Source: JAJNNC01 sp038232695
Lineage (GTDB): Bacteria > Bacteroidota > Bacteroidia > Cytophagales > Cyclobacteriaceae
Length of the DNA stretch: 22,443 bases
Assembly (NCBI GenBank): GCA_038232695.1
Contig: JBBSNI010000046.1
Location: 1 to 22,443 of the forward strand
Direction: 5' to 3'
Shown: one piece after another, positions 7,749 through 15,234 of the stretch
Layout of the letters: the number at the start of each line of letters is the position of its first letter
Position numbering within the stretch: position 1 is the stretch's first letter
The notes under the pieces: generated by a model
What the model was told of the DNA's origin: nothing
The model's input: only the letters and a program-made list of their open reading frames with translations
The model's database searches: none
Made by a program: the position numbers and the translations under genes

Positions 7749-8636
7749 TTACAGACGGTTAGCCACGTACACACCTGCCAAAATAGCCGCCATACCGATG
7801 AAATGCTGAAACAAGACAGCTTCTCCATCCCATATCCCCCACCCTACTGCTACGATAGGAATAAGATAGGTCACCAGGCTGGCAAAGACCGCCGACTGTA
7901 GCTGCACCAGTTTGTTGAATAAGATCAGGGCTACCGCCGTACCTACCACGCCTAACAGAACAATAGCAGTAAGCGGCCACCAGGCAGCTTCCTGCGTGAT
8001 CTTGACACTGAAGGCCGTGAACCCCAGCAGGTACCCGGCCGCCATCGGACCCACCAGCAACAGCGAGATGCTGGTAATGACAACTGGCTTAAGATCGGAG
8101 AGGTATTCTTTGATCATATTCAGATTGATTCCGTAACACAGCGTTGCCAGAACTACCAGCAGCGCATGGTAGTTGATCGCTCCTACCGCGTTGCCATTGC
8201 CCGCCAGCAGCAGTACCAAAGTACCGGCAAAACCAGTGAGGAGCCCCAAGCCATTCTTGAAGGTAATGGCTTTTCGGAAGAAAACGGTACCCGTCGTCAG
8301 CACAAAAAGGGGGGTCAGCGCATTGAGCATCCCGGTGACCGAACTGCTCAGCGAGGTTTGCGCAAACGCGAACAGAAAAGCGGGCACAAAGCTTCCTAAC
8401 AAACCGATGGTCAGCAACAGCAGCAGATGGCGTCTGCGCAGGCGGTGCAAAACCGGAAAGGAGACGGGCAGCAAAAACACAGAGGCGGCCACAATGCGCA
8501 ACGCCCCTACCTCATCGGCAGAGAAAGCCAGCAAACCCTTTTTGATGAGAATAAAAGAGCTTCCCCAGACCAGTGCCAACACCAGGAGCAACGCCCACGA
8601 AAGCAGCGTTTTGTTTTGTTTCACTTTAACCAGCAT
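7749..8636 (-). CDS. EamA/DMT-superfamily membrane transporter
   Basis: The protein has 295 residues and consists almost entirely of hydrophobic segments, fitting ten membrane helices arranged as two EamA repeats. The first helix has the typical ALVWGSSFILIKKGL motif, and FRKAITFKNGLG marks the loop between the fourth and fifth helices. Members export metabolites such as amino acids or their precursors, and the substrate cannot be told from sequence. The ATG at 8636 shares a base with the TGA of dusB (TGATG), so translation is probably coupled to that gene. The C-terminus ends shortly after the last helix. Confidence 0.9.
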   Translation of the reverse strand: MLVKVKQNKTLLSWALLLVLALVWGSSFILIKKGLLAFSADEVGALRIVAASVFLLPVSFPVLHRLRRRHLLLLLTIGLLGSFVPAFLFAFAQTSLSSSVTGMLNALTPLFVLTTGTVFFRKAITFKNGLGLLTGFAGTLVLLLAGNGNAVGAINYHALLVVLATLCYGINLNMIKEYLSDLKPVVITSISLLLVGPMAAGYLLGFTAFSVKITQEAAWWPLTAIVLLGVVGTAVALILFNKLVQLQSAVFASLVTYLIPIVAVGWGIWDGEAVLFQHFIGMAAILAGVYVANRL

Positions 8637-9646
8637 CAGGCTATAACGGCGCTTTCCACAGCAAAATATCCTTCAAACTTACCGGCTATCTCCTCCAGAA
8701 TGTCTGAGGTTTCCTGAAAAGAGCCGGCTTCTACCAAACGGCTGCGATACGGTTTAAAATCATGGATACCTTTGAAGTAGCTCGTATAGTGGCGGCGCAT
8801 CTCAAAAATACCTTTGCGCTCTCCTTTCCAGCGAACAGAAAAATCCAAGTGCTGGCGCACCGTGGTCACACGCTCCCGGATGGTGGGCGGGGGCAGTTTT
8901 TCGCCGGTATGAAGGAAGTGTTTGATCTCCCGGAAAATCCAGGGATAGCCGATCGCTGCCCGGCCGATCATGATACCGTCTACGCCATATTTGTTTTTGT
9001 AAGCCAGGGCTTTCTCCGGCGAATCAATATCCCCATTGCCAAAGATAGGGATGTGGATGTCCGGGTGGTTTTTGACCTCGGCAATATAATCCCAGTTGGC
9101 CACACCTTTGTACATCTGTTTGCGGGTACGCCCGTGGATGGTCAGCGCCTGTATGCCTACATCCTGCAACCGCTGCGCTACTTCCACAATTTTGATCGTC
9201 TGCTCGTCCCAGCCCAGGCGCGTCTTTACGGTCACCGGCAGGCTGACACGATTGACGATTTCCCGCGTCATGGCCTGCATCTTGGGCAGGTCCAGCAAAA
9301 TACCGGCACCCGCGCCTTTGCAGGCTACCTTCTTGACCGGGCAGCCATAGTTGATGTCGACCAGTTCGGGCTGGGCGGCTTCGGCGATGGCGGCGGCTTC
9401 CCGCATGGAATCAATCTTATCCCCAAAGATCTGAATACCAACGGGACGTTCGTAGTCGTAGATGTCGAGCTTTTCCACACTTTTAGCGGCGTCGCGGATC
9501 AGTCCTTCGGCAGCAATAAATTCCGTATACATCAGGTCTGCCCCATGTTGCTTGCAGACGGCCCGGAAAGGCGGGTCGCTGACGTCTTCCATAGGCGCCA
9601 GCAGCAGGGGAAAATCATTCAGACTCAGGTTACCAATATGTATCAC
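8636..9646 (-). CDS. dusB: tRNA-dihydrouridine synthase (DusB type)
   Basis: The protein has 336 residues, full length for the family. It is an FMN- and NADPH-dependent enzyme that reduces specific uridines of tRNA to dihydrouridine. Visible signatures: LLLAPMEDVSDPPFR (FMN-binding first strand), the catalytic cysteine in NYGCPVKKV (Cys102), VTVKTRLGWD, LTIHGRTRKQMYKG, IPIFGNGDID and GIMIGRAAIGYPWIF (phosphate-binding end of the TIM barrel), then the helical C-terminal domain with MRRHYTSYFKG. The motifs fit DusB better than DusA or DusC. The start is GTG at 9646, with no ATG suitably placed; a promoter -7 box ends 23 bases upstream, which supports it. It is the first gene of a two-gene unit with the EamA transporter. 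Confidence 0.93.
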   Translation of the reverse strand: MIHIGNLSLNDFPLLLAPMEDVSDPPFRAVCKQHGADLMYTEFIAAEGLIRDAAKSVEKLDIYDYERPVGIQIFGDKIDSMREAAAIAEAAQPELVDINYGCPVKKVACKGAGAGILLDLPKMQAMTREIVNRVSLPVTVKTRLGWDEQTIKIVEVAQRLQDVGIQALTIHGRTRKQMYKGVANWDYIAEVKNHPDIHIPIFGNGDIDSPEKALAYKNKYGVDGIMIGRAAIGYPWIFREIKHFLHTGEKLPPPTIRERVTTVRQHLDFSVRWKGERKGIFEMRRHYTSYFKGIHDFKPYRSRLVEAGSFQETSDILEEIAGKFEGYFAVESAVIA

Positions 9647-9669
9647 AAAGCTTAAAGTTAAATGCGCTG

Positions 9670-9677
9670 CAAATATA
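9670..9677 (-). promoter_or_regulatory. Probable -7 promoter box of dusB
   Basis: The minus strand reads TATATTTG, a perfect TAnnTTTG match, 23 bases before the GTG start. No TTG lies at the usual distance upstream, so the -33 element is weak or absent. Confidence 0.45.
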
Positions 9678-9717
9678 ACAATAGAAAAACGAGTAACGAA
9701 GTTAATACAAAGCAGCA

Positions 9718-9736
9718 GGGCGGGAAGTTTCCGCCC
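9718..9736. repeat. GC-rich inverted repeat between dusB and the CPBP protease gene
   Basis: GGGCGG (9718-9723) and CCGCCC (9731-9736) form a six-base stem with a seven-base loop. There is no T-run on either side. It lies between two divergent promoters, so an operator or a leftover of an older terminator are both possible. Confidence 0.3.
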
Positions 9737-9817
9737 CTCTTGGTAGTTAAAACAAATATCTGACTAACAGAGTGTACCCCATCTGGTTATGTATGCATAG
9801 TGTCTCAATTATTCCTG

Positions 9818-9825
9818 TATTTTTG
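9818..9825 (+). promoter_or_regulatory. -7 promoter box only five bases before the CPBP start codon
   Basis: TATTTTTG matches TAnnTTTG perfectly and ends five bases before the ATG at 9831. If used, transcription would start at or within a base or two of the ATG, giving a leaderless mRNA. No good TTG is found at the right distance upstream. Confidence 0.35.
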
Positions 9826-9830
9826 CATCT

Positions 9831-10763
9831 ATGAATTCCGTAGAAACAAAGCCCGCTTCCAACAGAGATATTCTCTCTTCGCTGCTGATCCTGACAGGTT
9901 TCATCATGCTGAGCCTGTTTGTAGGTCAGCTTTTGGGTTTTGTGGCGGTTTTACCCATAACCGGGTTTGACCTTGAGAAAATGACGGCCATGATGACCCA
10001 TCCTGCCGCCTATCCGGAGGCCAAGCTGATCCTGCTGATCATGCAGGCTGGCGCTACCCTGTTTGGTTTTATCTTAGCGCCTATCCTGCACCGCCGGTTG
10101 ATCGACCGCAGGCCGGGCAGCCCCTGGTTTCAGCGCCAATCGCTTGATGTCAGGCTGTTGCTGGCCGTCATTGCCATCTCCATTGCCTTTATGGTCGCTA
10201 ACTCTGTCATCATTGAGTGGAACATGAATATCGATCTGGGTCGTTTCTCTACCTCGTTTGAGGAATGGGCAAGAGCCAAAGAAGACCAGCTTAGCGAACT
10301 TACCCAATTGATAACACGGTTCGACAGCCCGGGAGGCTTGCTGGCAGGGCTGGTCGTGATTGCCGTACTGCCCGCCATTGGCGAAGAAATTGTTTTCAGA
10401 GGCGTGTTGCAACGCAAGTTACAAGACCTGACAGGCAACCACCATGCGGCGATCTGGCTGGCTGCCCTGCTGTTCAGCGCTATTCACCTGCAGTTTTATG
10501 GCTTTTTCCCCCGGCTGCTGCTGGGTGCCCTGTTTGGCTATATCTATTACTGGTCGGGCAACCTGTGGTATCCTGTGCTGGCTCATCTTGTCAACAATGG
10601 ATTTATACTGGTCATGCTGTATCTGTATCAGCAGAAAGCCACCGGTATTGATATGGAAGCTACCGATGCGGTTCCCTGGAGTGCCGCCCTGACGGCAGTG
10701 GTTGTAGGCAGCGCTTTATTGTTTTATTTTAAAAGATCGTTTGAACCACATCAGGATGGATAG
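9831..10763 (+). CDS. CPBP family intramembrane metalloprotease
   Basis: The protein has 310 residues with about eight hydrophobic segments. It carries the three conserved motifs of the CAAX-protease/bacteriocin-processing (Abi) family: EE-x3-R in GEEIVFRG (E185, E186, R190), F-x2-xH in LLFSAIHL (H219), and H-x3-N in LAHLVNNG (H252, N256). These residues coordinate the metal in the membrane active site. Members cleave prenylated or other membrane-bound peptides; in bacteria the substrates are mostly unknown. The 3' end overlaps the next gene by eight bases, and the cdsA gene follows, so it is the first gene of a three-gene operon for envelope functions. Confidence 0.9.
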   Translation: MNSVETKPASNRDILSSLLILTGFIMLSLFVGQLLGFVAVLPITGFDLEKMTAMMTHPAAYPEAKLILLIMQAGATLFGFILAPILHRRLIDRRPGSPWFQRQSLDVRLLLAVIAISIAFMVANSVIIEWNMNIDLGRFSTSFEEWARAKEDQLSELTQLITRFDSPGGLLAGLVVIAVLPAIGEEIVFRGVLQRKLQDLTGNHHAAIWLAALLFSAIHLQFYGFFPRLLLGALFGYIYYWSGNLWYPVLAHLVNNGFILVMLYLYQQKATGIDMEATDAVPWSAALTAVVVGSALLFYFKRSFEPHQDG

Positions 10764-10965
10764 CAGGTGGCAGAAGGTATATGATACTAATTTGAAATAC
10801 AGGGCAGAGATCGTAAAATCGGTATTGATAGATCATGGGATTCCCTCCGTATTGGTAGACAAGCAAGATACTGCCTATCACTTTGGTCTGGTGGAGGTCT
10901 ATGTGGCGCCGGATGATGTGATCCATGCGATAAAAATTGTACAGGATGATATCAGTTTTAGATAG
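10756..10965 (+). CDS. DUF2007-type small protein
   Basis: The protein has 69 residues from the ATG at 10756. An in-frame TTG at 10741 is possible but would overlap the upstream gene more. The pattern WQKVYDTNLKYRAEIVKSVL, IDHGIPSVLVDKQD and VEVYVAPDDVIHAIKIV fits the DUF2007 fold, a small ferredoxin-like domain annotated as a possible signal-transducing protein. Its function is not known. It overlaps the CPBP gene by 8 bases and the cdsA start by 20 bases. This tight packing suggests translational coupling to the lipid gene cdsA. Confidence 0.75.
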   Translation: MDSRWQKVYDTNLKYRAEIVKSVLIDHGIPSVLVDKQDTAYHFGLVEVYVAPDDVIHAIKIVQDDISFR

Positions 10966-11776
10966 ATACAACAACGTTACCCAAAGGATCATCACAGGTA
11001 CGCTCGGTATTTTGCTCATCGTGGTAGCCGTTTCTCAGGGAGAATGGACTTACTTTGCTCTTTTTCTGGGTATCTGCATCCTGACCCAATTAGAGTTTTA
11101 TAAGCTCACCGGTCTGGATGGGTTGCTGCCGCTCAAATCCACCGGCACCATCGCCGGCGCCCTGATCTATATTGTTAGTTTCCTGGTAGAACGTGGTACG
11201 CTGAACGCTAAATACTACCTGGTACTTTTTCCGGTTACTGCCCTGATCTTTTTTATCAAACTTTATAAGAAATCTGACAAAAAGCCTTTTACCAACATTG
11301 CCTATACACTGTGCGGTATTTTTTATGTTGCTGTGCCTTTTGCATTGCTCAACGTGACCGCCTTTTCGCAAGGTGAATATAGTTTTCAACTGATCATGGG
11401 CATTTTGTCTTTGTTCTGGGCAAGCGATACGGGCGCATACTTTGCAGGCGTACGGTTTGGCAGAACACAGTTGTTTGCCCGGGTTTCTCCCAAAAAATCC
11501 TGGGAAGGCAGCATCGGGGGCGCTCTCACCGCCATGCTGACTGCCCTGGTACTTTCTTATTTCTATACCGACCTGGCATCCTGGCAATGGCTGACCGTAG
11601 GCGGCATCATCATCATCACCGGAACGTATGGCGACCTGGTAGAATCCCTCTTCAAGCGCAGCATCGCCATCAAAGACTCAGGCAGAGGGCTGCCCGGACA
11701 TGGAGGCTTCCTGGACCGTTTCGACAGTTTGCTGATCTCTTCACACTTTATTATGGTTTTTTTAAAAATTTTTTAA
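10946..11776 (+). CDS. cdsA: Phosphatidate cytidylyltransferase
   Basis: The protein has 276 residues from the ATG at 10946; a TTG nine bases upstream is less likely. It is a membrane enzyme with about seven to eight helices that makes CDP-diacylglycerol from phosphatidic acid and CTP, the entry point to all phospholipids. Signatures: SDTGAYFAGVRFGRTQLF, ARVSPKKSWEGSIGG (metal/CTP site), and the CdsA signature region GDLVESLFKRSIAIKDSGRG followed by LPGHGGFLDRFDSLL, which contains the essential acidic residues. It is the last gene of the CPBP-DUF2007-cdsA unit. psd, whose product acts later in the same pathway, lies 2.7 kb downstream on the same strand, beyond the glutamate dehydrogenase gene and the tnpB element. 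Confidence 0.95.
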   Translation: MISVLDRYNNVTQRIITGTLGILLIVVAVSQGEWTYFALFLGICILTQLEFYKLTGLDGLLPLKSTGTIAGALIYIVSFLVERGTLNAKYYLVLFPVTALIFFIKLYKKSDKKPFTNIAYTLCGIFYVAVPFALLNVTAFSQGEYSFQLIMGILSLFWASDTGAYFAGVRFGRTQLFARVSPKKSWEGSIGGALTAMLTALVLSYFYTDLASWQWLTVGGIIIITGTYGDLVESLFKRSIAIKDSGRGLPGHGGFLDRFDSLLISSHFIMVFLKIF

Positions 11777-11827
11777 AAACCATACGTTACATAAAGGTGG
11801 AATAAGAATTGATCTAAATGATTTCCC

Positions 11828-11835
11828 TATTTTTG
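11828..11835 (+). promoter_or_regulatory. Probable -7 box of the glutamate dehydrogenase promoter
   Basis: TATTTTTG is a perfect TAnnTTTG match 27 bases before the ATG at 11863. The nearest TTG (11809-11811) is only 16 bases upstream instead of about 20, so the -33 element is uncertain. No terminator separates cdsA from this promoter. Confidence 0.45.
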
Positions 11836-11862
11836 AAAAAATTTTAACAGCACAGCATTTTT

Positions 11863-13137
11863 ATGATTTATGTAGAACCCGCTCCTATCAAAGATAAGGA
11901 GAACCCTTTTGAATCTATGATGTCGAGATTTCATATCGCCTCCCAGGCGTTAGGTCTCGATGATCAGGTGTACAACGTATTAAAAAATCCAGTCAAACAA
12001 GTCATTGTTTCCCTGCCCATTACGATGGACGACGGCTCTATCCGGGTCTTCGAGGGATACCGTGTGATCCACTCCAACATCCTGGGGCCTTCCAAGGGAG
12101 GCATACGCTACGATATGGGCGTCAACCTGGACGAGGTAAAAGCGCTGGCCGCCTGGATGACCTGGAAGTGTGCCGTAGTAGATATTCCTTATGGAGGTGC
12201 CAAAGGCGGTATCCGCTGCAACCCCCGGCAGATGTCTTCCGGCGAGATTGAACGCCTGACCAGGGCGTATACCCAGGAGATGATCAACATCTTCGGTCCC
12301 GACCGCGATATTCCCGCCCCGGACATGGGCACCGGCCCCCGGGAAATGGCCTGGCTGATGGATGAATTCTCCCGCGCACATGGCATGACGGTCAACGCCG
12401 TGGTGACAGGCAAGCCGCTGGTATTAGGTGGTTCGCTGGGCAGGACGGAAGCTACCGGACGCGGGGTGATGGTCTCTGCCTTTGCGGCCATGGAAAAATT
12501 GAAAATTAACCCGTATCAGGCTACCGTAGCCGTACAAGGCTTTGGCAATGTCGGTTCTTTTGCCGCTTTGCTCATGGAAGAAAGAGGTTGCAAGGTAATG
12601 GCCATCAGCGATATTTCCGGCGCTTACTATAACACCAAGGGAATCAACGTGAAAGATGCCCTGGTCTACCGCGACTCCAACAACGGAACCCTGGCAGGCT
12701 ACGATGGCGGAGAGCGCATCAGCGGAGACGACCTGCTGACCCTGCCCGTAGACCTGCTGGTGCCCGCCGCGATGGAAGACGTGATCACCATCCGCAACGC
12801 CGAACAGATCAGCGCCCGCCTGATCGTGGAAGGCGCCAACGGCCCTACCTCTGCCCGCGCCGACGATATTATCAACAGCAAAGGCATACTGGTCGTCCCG
12901 GATATTATGGCCAATGCAGGCGGCGTGACAGTTTCTTACTTCGAATGGGTGCAAAACCGCCTGGGCTACAAGTGGACGCGCGACCGCGTAAACCGCCGCT
13001 CCGACCGGATCATGAAAGACGCTTTTGAAAAAGTGTATCAGACCGCCCTTAAATACGGTGAGTCTATGCGGATCGCTGCTTATATTGTAGCCATTGATAA
13101 GGTAGCCAATACCTATAAATACAGAGGAGGTTTTTGA
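11863..13137 (+). CDS. Glutamate dehydrogenase (Glu/Leu/Phe/Val dehydrogenase family, RocG/GudB-like)
   Basis: The protein has 424 residues, the usual length of the hexameric small-subunit glutamate dehydrogenases of the catabolic, usually NAD-linked type. It interconverts glutamate and 2-oxoglutarate plus ammonia in the cytoplasm. The substrate domain shows GPSKGGIRYD, the lysine-rich pocket WKCAVVDIPYGGAKGGIRCNP (substrate K102, catalytic K114), and PAPDMGT with the conserved aspartate D154. The nucleotide domain has GFGNVGS (about 226-232), and an acidic residue further on would favour NAD. The C-terminus YIVAIDKVANTYKYRGGF is typical. Its own promoter and terminator make it a single-gene unit. 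Confidence 0.93.
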   Translation: MIYVEPAPIKDKENPFESMMSRFHIASQALGLDDQVYNVLKNPVKQVIVSLPITMDDGSIRVFEGYRVIHSNILGPSKGGIRYDMGVNLDEVKALAAWMTWKCAVVDIPYGGAKGGIRCNPRQMSSGEIERLTRAYTQEMINIFGPDRDIPAPDMGTGPREMAWLMDEFSRAHGMTVNAVVTGKPLVLGGSLGRTEATGRGVMVSAFAAMEKLKINPYQATVAVQGFGNVGSFAALLMEERGCKVMAISDISGAYYNTKGINVKDALVYRDSNNGTLAGYDGGERISGDDLLTLPVDLLVPAAMEDVITIRNAEQISARLIVEGANGPTSARADDIINSKGILVVPDIMANAGGVTVSYFEWVQNRLGYKWTRDRVNRRSDRIMKDAFEKVYQTALKYGESMRIAAYIVAIDKVANTYKYRGGF

Positions 13138-13150
13138 AATCTCCTCTTTT
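13123..13150 (+). terminator. Terminator overlapping the end of the glutamate dehydrogenase gene
   Basis: AGAGGAG (13123-13129) pairs with CTCCTCT (13141-13147); the 11-base loop holds the TGA stop codon (13135-13137) and four T follow. The stem lies partly inside the coding sequence, so ribosomes ending translation could affect its folding. Confidence 0.7.
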
Positions 13151-13207
13151 CTCAAACAAAATACATAACTTCGCATTATCATTTTGTTGAGCTACAAACC
13201 CTTACAA

Positions 13208-13350
13208 GTGTACGTAATCATCTCCCGGTTAAAACACAGGAGCTTTAGCCCTGACGCACATGCCCTACAATAGAGAATATATCGCAAAACAGTGTCGAGC
13301 TTTCAGGCTGGATTACAAGCAGCCCCAACGCACGGATATTCTTAGCAGCA
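13208..13350 (-). ncRNA. Predicted position of the TnpB guide RNA (omega RNA / reRNA) scaffold
   Basis: In IS605-type elements the guide RNA scaffold covers the end of tnpB and the right end, and the guide is copied from the flanking DNA. The matching place here is the last part of tnpB plus the 37 bases after its stop. That tail contains CTCC/GGAG arms (13222-13225 and 13239-13242), GTGTACGTAA (13208-13217), and a TTAC/GTAA stem over the same spot. The guide would then come from about 13170-13207, read on the minus strand. The limits are inferred, not seen. Confidence 0.35.
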
Positions 13351-14360
13351 TTCATGTCTGCATGGAACGTGCCGCACGTCTCACAAGTAAATTTTTCGCC
13401 ATTGCGCTTGCCTATTTTTTTGCAGCAATGGCAAGTCTTAGAGGTATAGGGAGAAGGTACAAAGTATACTGGAATACCTTCACGCTTAGCTTTGTAAGAA
13501 ATATAGCCTTGCAACTGATGGAAAGACCAGCTATTGTGCAGACCTCTTTGAGGTTTACGAAGGCGTTTATTTGTGTTTTCACGAATCCCTTTCAAGTCTT
13601 CAACAGCAATAGCCTTTCCTTCTTGTTTGGCTTTGGTTACAATAGCTTTGGCAATGGTGTGGTTTCGAATCTTTACAGTAGTTCGCTCTCTTCCACTAAG
13701 CCGTGTCAGGACTTGTTTAGCCCGTCGTGTGCCTTTGGATTGAAGCGAACTACGTACTTTTTGTCTATGCTGGCGAAGTTGATTCAGTTCCGCACCAGCA
13801 AATATTTTATTATCATCAGTAGAAGCGATATTGGTAATACCAAGATCAACGCCAAGCACATCATCGGTAAGCTGTTCTTCGGTGTCAGGAACATCACAGA
13901 TAGTATGCAAATACCATTTACCTTTTACATAGCAAAGATCAGATTCACCCTGTTGGTACTCCAAAAGTTTAGCGTGATGCTCACCAGTAACATACTTTAT
14001 TTTTTGTCTGCCCTCTACTGTCCAGATAGAAGCTATAAGCTTTTCTATATTCCAACTAAGGATTCTGGAATCATAAGCAATGGAGCCATGCTTACGAAAT
14101 ATACGCTGTCTTTTCCGGTCAAGCTTATAGCTATCAGCTACTTTTGCTATACAGCGAACAACGGCTTGGGCACTAAGATTGAAGGAAGACTTAACCGTGT
14201 GGTATGTGCCGTGATGGATTCTGTACTGACCAAAGGTTTTGTTTGCCCAAGTCCAATCAGAGATACTATCACAGTCTTTATTGGCTTCTTCAAGCGTAGC
14301 AAACAAAAGCTTCTCCTGTTCAGCAGTGGGCACCAAACGTACTTTAGCGGTCAGTTTCAT
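13245..14360 (-). CDS. tnpB: RNA-guided nuclease TnpB (IS200/IS605 OrfB family)
   Basis: The protein has 371 residues from the ATG at 14360. The frame is open to 14633, but the extension overlaps psd, and MKLTAKVRLVPTAEQ is the usual TnpB beginning. The RuvC catalytic residues all seem intact: D172 in GVDLGITN, E254 in IAVEDLKG, and D335 in HADMNAAKNI. The zinc finger is present as CHCC (C310, C313) and CETC (C326, C329). TnpB proteins are guide-RNA-directed DNA nucleases related to the ancestors of Cas12. They cut the empty donor site and so help the element persist. No stop or frameshift is seen, so the gene may be functional even without tnpA. A TATATTTG box (14373-14366) lies five bases before the ATG, with no good -33 element. 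Confidence 0.92.
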   Translation of the reverse strand: MKLTAKVRLVPTAEQEKLLFATLEEANKDCDSISDWTWANKTFGQYRIHHGTYHTVKSSFNLSAQAVVRCIAKVADSYKLDRKRQRIFRKHGSIAYDSRILSWNIEKLIASIWTVEGRQKIKYVTGEHHAKLLEYQQGESDLCYVKGKWYLHTICDVPDTEEQLTDDVLGVDLGITNIASTDDNKIFAGAELNQLRQHRQKVRSSLQSKGTRRAKQVLTRLSGRERTTVKIRNHTIAKAIVTKAKQEGKAIAVEDLKGIRENTNKRLRKPQRGLHNSWSFHQLQGYISYKAKREGIPVYFVPSPYTSKTCHCCKKIGKRNGEKFTCETCGTFHADMNAAKNIRALGLLVIQPESSTLFCDIFSIVGHVRQG

Positions 14361-14410
14361 TACAGCAAATATACACAAGCAATTCAATACTTGAAAATTA
14401 TTATTCATCC

Positions 14411-14445
14411 AGAATACTTCTTTGCGCAAAGCGTATACGTATTCT
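14411..14445. repeat. Left-end hairpin of the tnpB element
   Basis: AGAATAC (14411-14417) pairs with GTATTCT (14439-14445). Inside lies the 12-base perfect palindrome CTTTGCGCAAAG (14420-14431), with side bulges of two and seven bases. An imperfect hairpin with an asymmetric bulge near the end of the element is what the IS605 transposase TnpA recognises in single-stranded DNA. Confidence 0.55.
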
Positions 14446-14446
14446 C

Positions 14447-14481
14447 CCCCCGACTGGGCGTCCCCGTATGAACAGCGGGGG
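14447..14481. repeat. Strong GC-rich hairpin between the tnpB element and psd
   Basis: CCCCCG (14447-14452) pairs with CGGGGG (14476-14481), and CTG (14454-14456) with CAG (14473-14475), with one bulged A. The loop is 16 bases, and a shorter CCCCG/CGGGG alternative exists inside it. It ends 18 bases before the psd start codon. It is probably part of the element end, but it would also appear in the leader of any psd transcript coming from upstream. Confidence 0.55.
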
Positions 14482-14499
14482 TATCCTACACATATTCTC

Positions 14500-15225
14500 A
14501 TGACAATCCACAAGGAAGGAAAAATATTACTGTTGGTGCTGCTAACTGTTTTGGTAGTTGCTAACCTGGCTATCTTTGGCTTTTTGCCTGCCAGTATAGA
14601 ACTCAAGAGAAGTATTGCCATATCCAGCACCATCTTTTACCTGCTTATCCTACAGTTTTTCAGAAACCCCAGGATAGCCATCAGCCACGACGAAACCCAA
14701 GTGCTGGCACCTGCCGACGGCAAAGTGGTAGTGATTGAAGAGGTCAGCGAGCACGAATATTTCAATGGCGAAAGGAAAATACAGATTTCTATCTTTATGT
14801 CGCCCCTGAATGTGCATATCAACCGCACACCTGTGTCGGGTATTGTCAAATATTTTAAGTACCATGCCGGCCAGTATCTGGTGGCCTGGCACCCTAAATC
14901 CAGCACCGACAACGAACGCACGACCGTTGTGGTAGAGATGCACAACGGACTGGAAGTGATGGTCCGCCAGATCGCCGGCGCGATGGCGCGCCGTATCAAA
15001 TGGTATATTGAGGAGGGCGATGCGGTCAGGCAGGGCGAAGAGTTTGGTTTTATCAAGTTTGGCTCCCGGGTCGATGTGTACCTGCCGCCAGGCTCGGTGG
15101 TGTTGGCCAGCGTCGGCGACAAGACCAAGGCAGGCAAGACGGTGCTGGCAGAGTTGCCGCAGGAAGAATCACTCAGGAAGCGGGAAGTCCAGAGTGAAAG
15201 CTCAGACTTTACCTTTCGCAAATGA
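14500..15225 (+). CDS. psd: Phosphatidylserine decarboxylase (short form)
   Basis: The protein has 241 residues from the ATG at 14500. The frame is open to 14422, but that part lies in the tnpB element end and is not conserved-looking. Two membrane helices (about 8-29 and 37-53) precede the decarboxylase domain, which begins at APADGKVVVIEEV and continues through ISIFMSPLNVHINRTP. Near the end, FIKFGSRVDVYLP contains the GS self-cleavage site (G188/S189). The serine becomes the pyruvoyl cofactor that converts phosphatidylserine to phosphatidylethanolamine. This is the short bacterial/archaeal-type enzyme. No TAnnTTTG promoter was found in the 140 bases upstream, which are mostly element DNA. 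The 3' end faces the glycosyltransferase gene with nine bases between the stops. Confidence 0.93.
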   Translation: MTIHKEGKILLLVLLTVLVVANLAIFGFLPASIELKRSIAISSTIFYLLILQFFRNPRIAISHDETQVLAPADGKVVVIEEVSEHEYFNGERKIQISIFMSPLNVHINRTPVSGIVKYFKYHAGQYLVAWHPKSSTDNERTTVVVEMHNGLEVMVRQIAGAMARRIKWYIEEGDAVRQGEEFGFIKFGSRVDVYLPPGSVVLASVGDKTKAGKTVLAELPQEESLRKREVQSESSDFTFRK

Positions 15226-15234
15226 TCAGCACAG

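Larger units (their letters stand above)
13187..14481 (-). mobile_element. Solitary IS200/IS605-type element with tnpB only (approximate limits)
   Basis: The element carries tnpB on the minus strand and no tnpA (Y1 transposase), so it cannot move by itself. Both sides of tnpB hold structured non-coding DNA, as in IS605-family ends. A related motif lies in the same orientation on both sides: TCTCCC next to GTATACGTAT at 14433-14448 and next to GTGTACGTAA at 13208-13226 (eight of ten bases in the second part). On the upstream side there are two hairpins (14411-14445 and 14447-14481). On the downstream side a minus-strand TCAA lies at 13190-13187, a possible right cleavage site by analogy with IS608. 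The exact ends are my estimate. The element sits between the glutamate dehydrogenase terminator and the psd start. Confidence 0.6.

Noticed and set aside
13260..14471. Long plus-strand open frame (403 codons) across the tnpB region
   Set aside because: It is antisense to tnpB, which has all family motifs. The plus-strand translation shows no recognisable domain.
14361..14633. N-terminal extension of the tnpB frame up to 14633
   Set aside because: It would overlap the psd coding sequence and the element end; the normal TnpB N-terminus starts at 14360.
15226..15234. Terminator between the convergent psd and glycosyltransferase genes
   Set aside because: The stops are only nine bases apart and no stem with a T-run is seen on either strand.
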